NCBI GenBank assembly: GCA_003695505.1
Contig: RFIY01000293.1
Span: 1 to 15,544 of the forward strand
DNA: 15,544 bases
Direction: 5' to 3'
Origin: Candidatus Dadabacteria bacterium
Lineage (GTDB): Bacteria; J088
Part shown: positions 12,923-15,544 of the stretch, piece by piece
Position numbering within the stretch: position 1 is the first letter of the stretch
Layout of the letters: each line of letters begins with the position of its first letter
Made by a program: the position numbers and the translations under genes
The notes under the pieces: generated by a model
What the model saw: only the letters and a program-made list of their open reading frames with translations
What the model was told of the DNA's origin: nothing
Database searches by the model: none

Positions 12923-14437
12923 TCAGAGTCCCAACTTTCCGGGGTTTGCAATTTGCTGCGGATCAATCGCATGTTTGGCCAGTTTGAGCCAGGTATAGCC
13001 GCCCTGCCATTCACCCGGCAGCCACCGTGCCTTGAGGACGCCGACGCCATGGTGATGCGTCACGGTGCCACCAACCGATGCGACGGCATCAAGCGCCAGA
13101 CGCCAGACCTCGCGGTAGTGTCGTTCATTCTCGAACCGATCGGGGCGATATCCGGTAAAGGTGAAATAGATGCATCCACCGTCAGGATAGACGTGACTGA
13201 TATGAGCCATCAGCAACACCTGACCGCGCAGCGCCGCCCGCACGGCTTCGTAGCCACGCACCAGGTCGGCCCACGAAAAGGCCACTTCCATCGTATCGAA
13301 AAACGCCCCGGCCTGAACCAGCGCGGCCTGTTTACCTGTGATGCTGTAGCGCTTCTGGTACCAGGCGCGGGCCGGCGCATCTCCAAGCGATAAGCCGCTT
13401 CCCTCGAGGAGCTGGTTCGCGGTGTTGTATTGCCAGCGCACGGATTCACCTGGCCCCTCGAACATCAGGACGAGCATGCTGGTCGGGGACAGTCGTTCCG
13501 CCAGCGCCTGCGCCGGCCCCGGCGACTGGAGTCCCATCCGAATCACGCGACGCAGCAGTTTTCCACCGGGCAACTCGTGCTGCTGCGCGGTGATGCCCCC
13601 GGATACCTGCTCGGCCTCCGGCACGGGCCCCTTGCGGAGACTGCGATGCAGCAACGCATCCAGCGGATCGTAGAGACGCACGGCCGCCGGACGAACGCCG
13701 GCCTGCAGGAGTCGGCGCATTGCGTTGACCGCTTCGGCAACCGTGCGGAACGACCACGCGGAAAACAGTCGCGCCTCGGGCAATGGGTCGATCCGAAATC
13801 GGACTTCGGTAGCCGCCCCCATCGTTCCTTCACTGCCGGTCAGCAGCTCGAGAAGACCATCATTCGCGCCGTCGCAGGTCAGATCTTCGATCGTCCCGTC
13901 GGGCCAGACCCAGCGACAGCCACGCACACGATCTGGAAATGTCCCATACCGTGTACTCAACTGGCCAGCCCCCCGGGCTGCAAGCCAGCCACCAGGAGAA
14001 CTCATCATGATCGAGCTGGGAAAGTGTCCACACGTATAACCGGAGGCATTGAGGCGGTCTTCCAGTACCTGGCCGTTCATACCGGCTTCGGCAATGGCGA
14101 CGCCGTCTTCGCCATGAATCTCCAGCTTCCGATCAAGAAACTTGAGATCGACGACCAGCCCGCCGCTTTCCGGCACGCCGCCCCCAACAACGCCGCTACC
14201 GCTGCAGATTGGCGTCACCGAGACACCGTGCTCGCTCGCGATGCGATACAGTTTTGCAACGGCCTCCGTTGAATCCGGCCACGCGACCACGGCCGGCAGA
14301 TGCTCGATCGGTCGCTCCCAGTAGCGAATCTGATACAGGGGCCAGCAATCCCGACTCCACGCACGCCGCGCGCGCAGGTCACTGGACTTGCGAATTTCGG
14401 GTGCTTCTCGGTCAAGCAGATGTAGCAAATCGGTCAT
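12923..14437 (-). CDS. FAD-binding oxidase resembling alkyl-dihydroxyacetonephosphate synthase
   Basis: A 504-residue flavoprotein of the VAO/PCMH superfamily whose landmarks fit the alkylglycerone-phosphate synthase (AGPS) branch. N-terminal: VVAWPDSTEAVAKLYRIA and the pyrophosphate loop CSGSGVVGGG (78-87). Then SPGGWLAARGAGQLSTRYG (about 147-165), equivalent to the GGWxxTRAxGxxxxxYG stretch of AGPS, and GSEGTMGAATEVRF. C-terminal: GCIYF with Tyr424, and THHHGVG with the triple histidine at 461-463, the AGPS active-site signature; it ends DPQQIANPGKLGL, the classic flavo-oxidase tail. AGPS swaps the acyl chain of acyl-DHAP for a fatty alcohol, giving ether lipids, but bacterial HHH homologues also include unassigned oxidases. 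It leads a three-gene set with a GlcE-like protein and a lipid kinase. Confidence 0.88.
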   Translation of the reverse strand: MTDLLHLLDREAPEIRKSSDLRARRAWSRDCWPLYQIRYWERPIEHLPAVVAWPDSTEAVAKLYRIASEHGVSVTPICSGSGVVGGGVPESGGLVVDLKFLDRKLEIHGEDGVAIAEAGMNGQVLEDRLNASGYTCGHFPSSIMMSSPGGWLAARGAGQLSTRYGTFPDRVRGCRWVWPDGTIEDLTCDGANDGLLELLTGSEGTMGAATEVRFRIDPLPEARLFSAWSFRTVAEAVNAMRRLLQAGVRPAAVRLYDPLDALLHRSLRKGPVPEAEQVSGGITAQQHELPGGKLLRRVIRMGLQSPGPAQALAERLSPTSMLVLMFEGPGESVRWQYNTANQLLEGSGLSLGDAPARAWYQKRYSITGKQAALVQAGAFFDTMEVAFSWADLVRGYEAVRAALRGQVLLMAHISHVYPDGGCIYFTFTGYRPDRFENERHYREVWRLALDAVASVGGTVTHHHGVGVLKARWLPGEWQGGYTWLKLAKHAIDPQQIANPGKLGL

Positions 14438-14475
14438 GCTTTCAGTCTACCGTGGTTCATCCCGGTTACAGTTCG

Positions 14476-14505
14476 GCACGGCGTCGCGCGCACGCAATGC
14501 CGTGC
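14476..14505 (-). other. Inverted repeat between prfB and the FAD-oxidase operon
   Basis: GCACGGC and GCCGTGC enclose GCGT/ACGC, giving a possible interrupted hairpin seven bases after the prfB stop. No T-run follows in the minus direction. It may attenuate read-through into the oxidase operon, or be chance in GC-rich DNA. No convincing -35/-10 pair is seen in the 74-base gap, so read-through from prfB is possible. Confidence 0.3.
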
Positions 14506-14511
14506 ATCGGC

Positions 14512-15544
14512 TTACTCCGGCGCCGTAGAGTCAGACGGGGCCTGATGACGCAGCCAGGCGTCCACAAACGGCTCCAGATCGCCGTTGAGCACCGCATCGA
14601 CGTTTGATGTCTCGTAGCCGGTTCTCAGATCCTTGACCATCTGATACGGCTGCAGGACGTAATTCCGAATCTGGCTGCCCCACTCGATCTTCTTCTTGCC
14701 GGCATGAAATCCTTCGAGGCGCTGTTCGCGCTCGGCCCGTTGCAATTCGTAGAGCCGGGCCTGCAGCAGCTTCAGGGCCGTCGCCTTGTTCTGGTGCTGC
14801 GACCGCTCGTTCTGGCAGGCAACGACGATCCCGGTCGGGATATGCGTGATGCGCACGGCAGAATCGGTCTTGTTGACGTGCTGTCCGCCAGCGCCACTCG
14901 AGCGATAGGTGTCGATGCGCAGATCCTTGTCGTCGATTTCGATCTCTTCGTCGTCCTCGATTTCAGGCATCACGAATACCGCTGCAAAACTGGTGTGTCG
15001 GCGTTTATTCGCGTCATATGGGCTGATGCGCACCAGACGGTGGACGCCTGACTCACTTTTGAGGTACCCGTAGGCGTAGTCGCCTTCGACGCGAATCGTC
15101 GCGCTCTTGATGCCGGCCTCTTCGCCGGGACTCTCGTCAAGCAGACTCACCGAAAACCCACGAGATTCGGCATAGCGGATGATCATCCGCAGCAGCATTT
15201 CGGCCCAATCCTGCGCCTCCGTGCCGCCGGCGCCCGCCTGCACGGTAACCAGGGCGTTCAACGCATCGTGTTCATCGCCCAGCAGGCGTTCGAACTCGAA
15301 GCGATCCAGATCCTGTTGCGCAGCCTGATAGATCTGCTCGGCGTCGGACAGCGCTGAGGCGTCCCCGGCCTCGCGGGCCAGTTCGAGCATCACCTCGGCG
15401 TCGTCCAGCGCTGACTGGATGCGCTCGAAACGTTCGAGCGGCGCGCGCAGCCGCTCGATCTGCTTCATCACCTTTTGCGCAGTCTCCTGGTTGTCCCAGA
15501 ATCCCGGCGCGGATGCCTGCCGTTCGAGCAATTCGATTTCTTCT
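14512..15544 (-). CDS. prfB: Peptide chain release factor 2 (5' partial)
   Basis: Recognises UGA and UAA stop codons on the ribosome and triggers peptide release. The frame is open to the right window edge (EEIELLERQASAPGFWDNQ...), so the start, and any programmed frameshift site near codon 25, lie outside; the TTG at 15531 is internal. Visible parts: helical domain 1, then VQAGAGGTEAQDWAEMLLRM, GDYAYGYLKSESGVHRLVRI, the codon-reading region SPYDANKRRHTSFA, the catalytic GGQ loop (SSGAGGQHVNKTDSAVRITH), RSQHQNKATALKLL, and the closing IRNYVLQPYQMVKDLRTGYE. The stop-codon tripeptide reads Ser-Pro-Tyr where E. coli has Ser-Pro-Phe. The C-terminal tail is slightly extended (RHQAPSDSTAPE). Gene identity is not in doubt. 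Confidence 0.97.
   Translation of the reverse strand, partial: EEIELLERQASAPGFWDNQETAQKVMKQIERLRAPLERFERIQSALDDAEVMLELAREAGDASALSDAEQIYQAAQQDLDRFEFERLLGDEHDALNALVTVQAGAGGTEAQDWAEMLLRMIIRYAESRGFSVSLLDESPGEEAGIKSATIRVEGDYAYGYLKSESGVHRLVRISPYDANKRRHTSFAAVFVMPEIEDDEEIEIDDKDLRIDTYRSSGAGGQHVNKTDSAVRITHIPTGIVVACQNERSQHQNKATALKLLQARLYELQRAEREQRLEGFHAGKKKIEWGSQIRNYVLQPYQMVKDLRTGYETSNVDAVLNGDLEPFVDAWLRHQAPSDSTAPE

Noticed and set aside
12922-13050. N-terminal extension of the GlcE-like protein up to an upstream start at 13050
   Set aside because: These 43 codons overlap the conserved coding end of the AGPS-like gene and lack family similarity; GTG 12921 next to the upstream stop fits the family and operon better.
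12416-13393. Plus-strand open frame of 325 codons
   Set aside because: It lies opposite two well-supported FAD-protein genes and shows no protein family features.

Overview
The window looks like chromosomal DNA of a GC-rich proteobacterium, most likely a gammaproteobacterium. The support is an Mla/MCE-type lipid importer, anhydromuropeptide recycling (AnmK), an ArsC/YfgD-type reductase, bacterial release factor 2, Gram-negative lipoproteins and REP-like hairpins. I cannot place the genus. No phage, insertion sequence, CRISPR or integrase signal is visible.

Left part (1-3706, + strand): an envelope operon with two tandem MlaE/YrbE permeases (the first cut by the window edge), a membrane-anchored MCE/MlaD-type protein, and anmK overlapping the end of the MCE gene. 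The ATPase partner is not in view and may lie upstream.

Centre-left (3707-7833, + strand): two unrelated secreted lipoprotein genes. The first, with its own promoter, a palindrome and a strong intrinsic terminator, encodes a 716-residue Cys-rich lipoprotein with a PPC-like domain and three LNR/Notch-like repeats. The second encodes a 568-residue lipoprotein of unknown function.

Centre (7834-8715): about 560 non-coding bases with four REP-like hairpins, then a tRNA-Pro(CGG) on the minus strand, then the promoter of a LigB-fold gene. That protein (8716-9540) has lost the usual metal-binding histidines.

Right part (9605-15544): an ArsC/YfgD-type reductase (-) divergent from a short-chain dehydrogenase (+). 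The dehydrogenase converges on a tightly packed minus-strand operon: an alkyl-DHAP-synthase-like FAD enzyme, a second FAD-binding-type protein starting one base after it, and a diacylglycerol-kinase-family lipid kinase overlapping by four bases. prfB, cut by the right edge, lies upstream on the same strand. The three-gene cluster, possibly with the convergent dehydrogenase, is the best candidate here for an uncharacterised pathway, perhaps ether-lipid or another glycerolipid chemistry.
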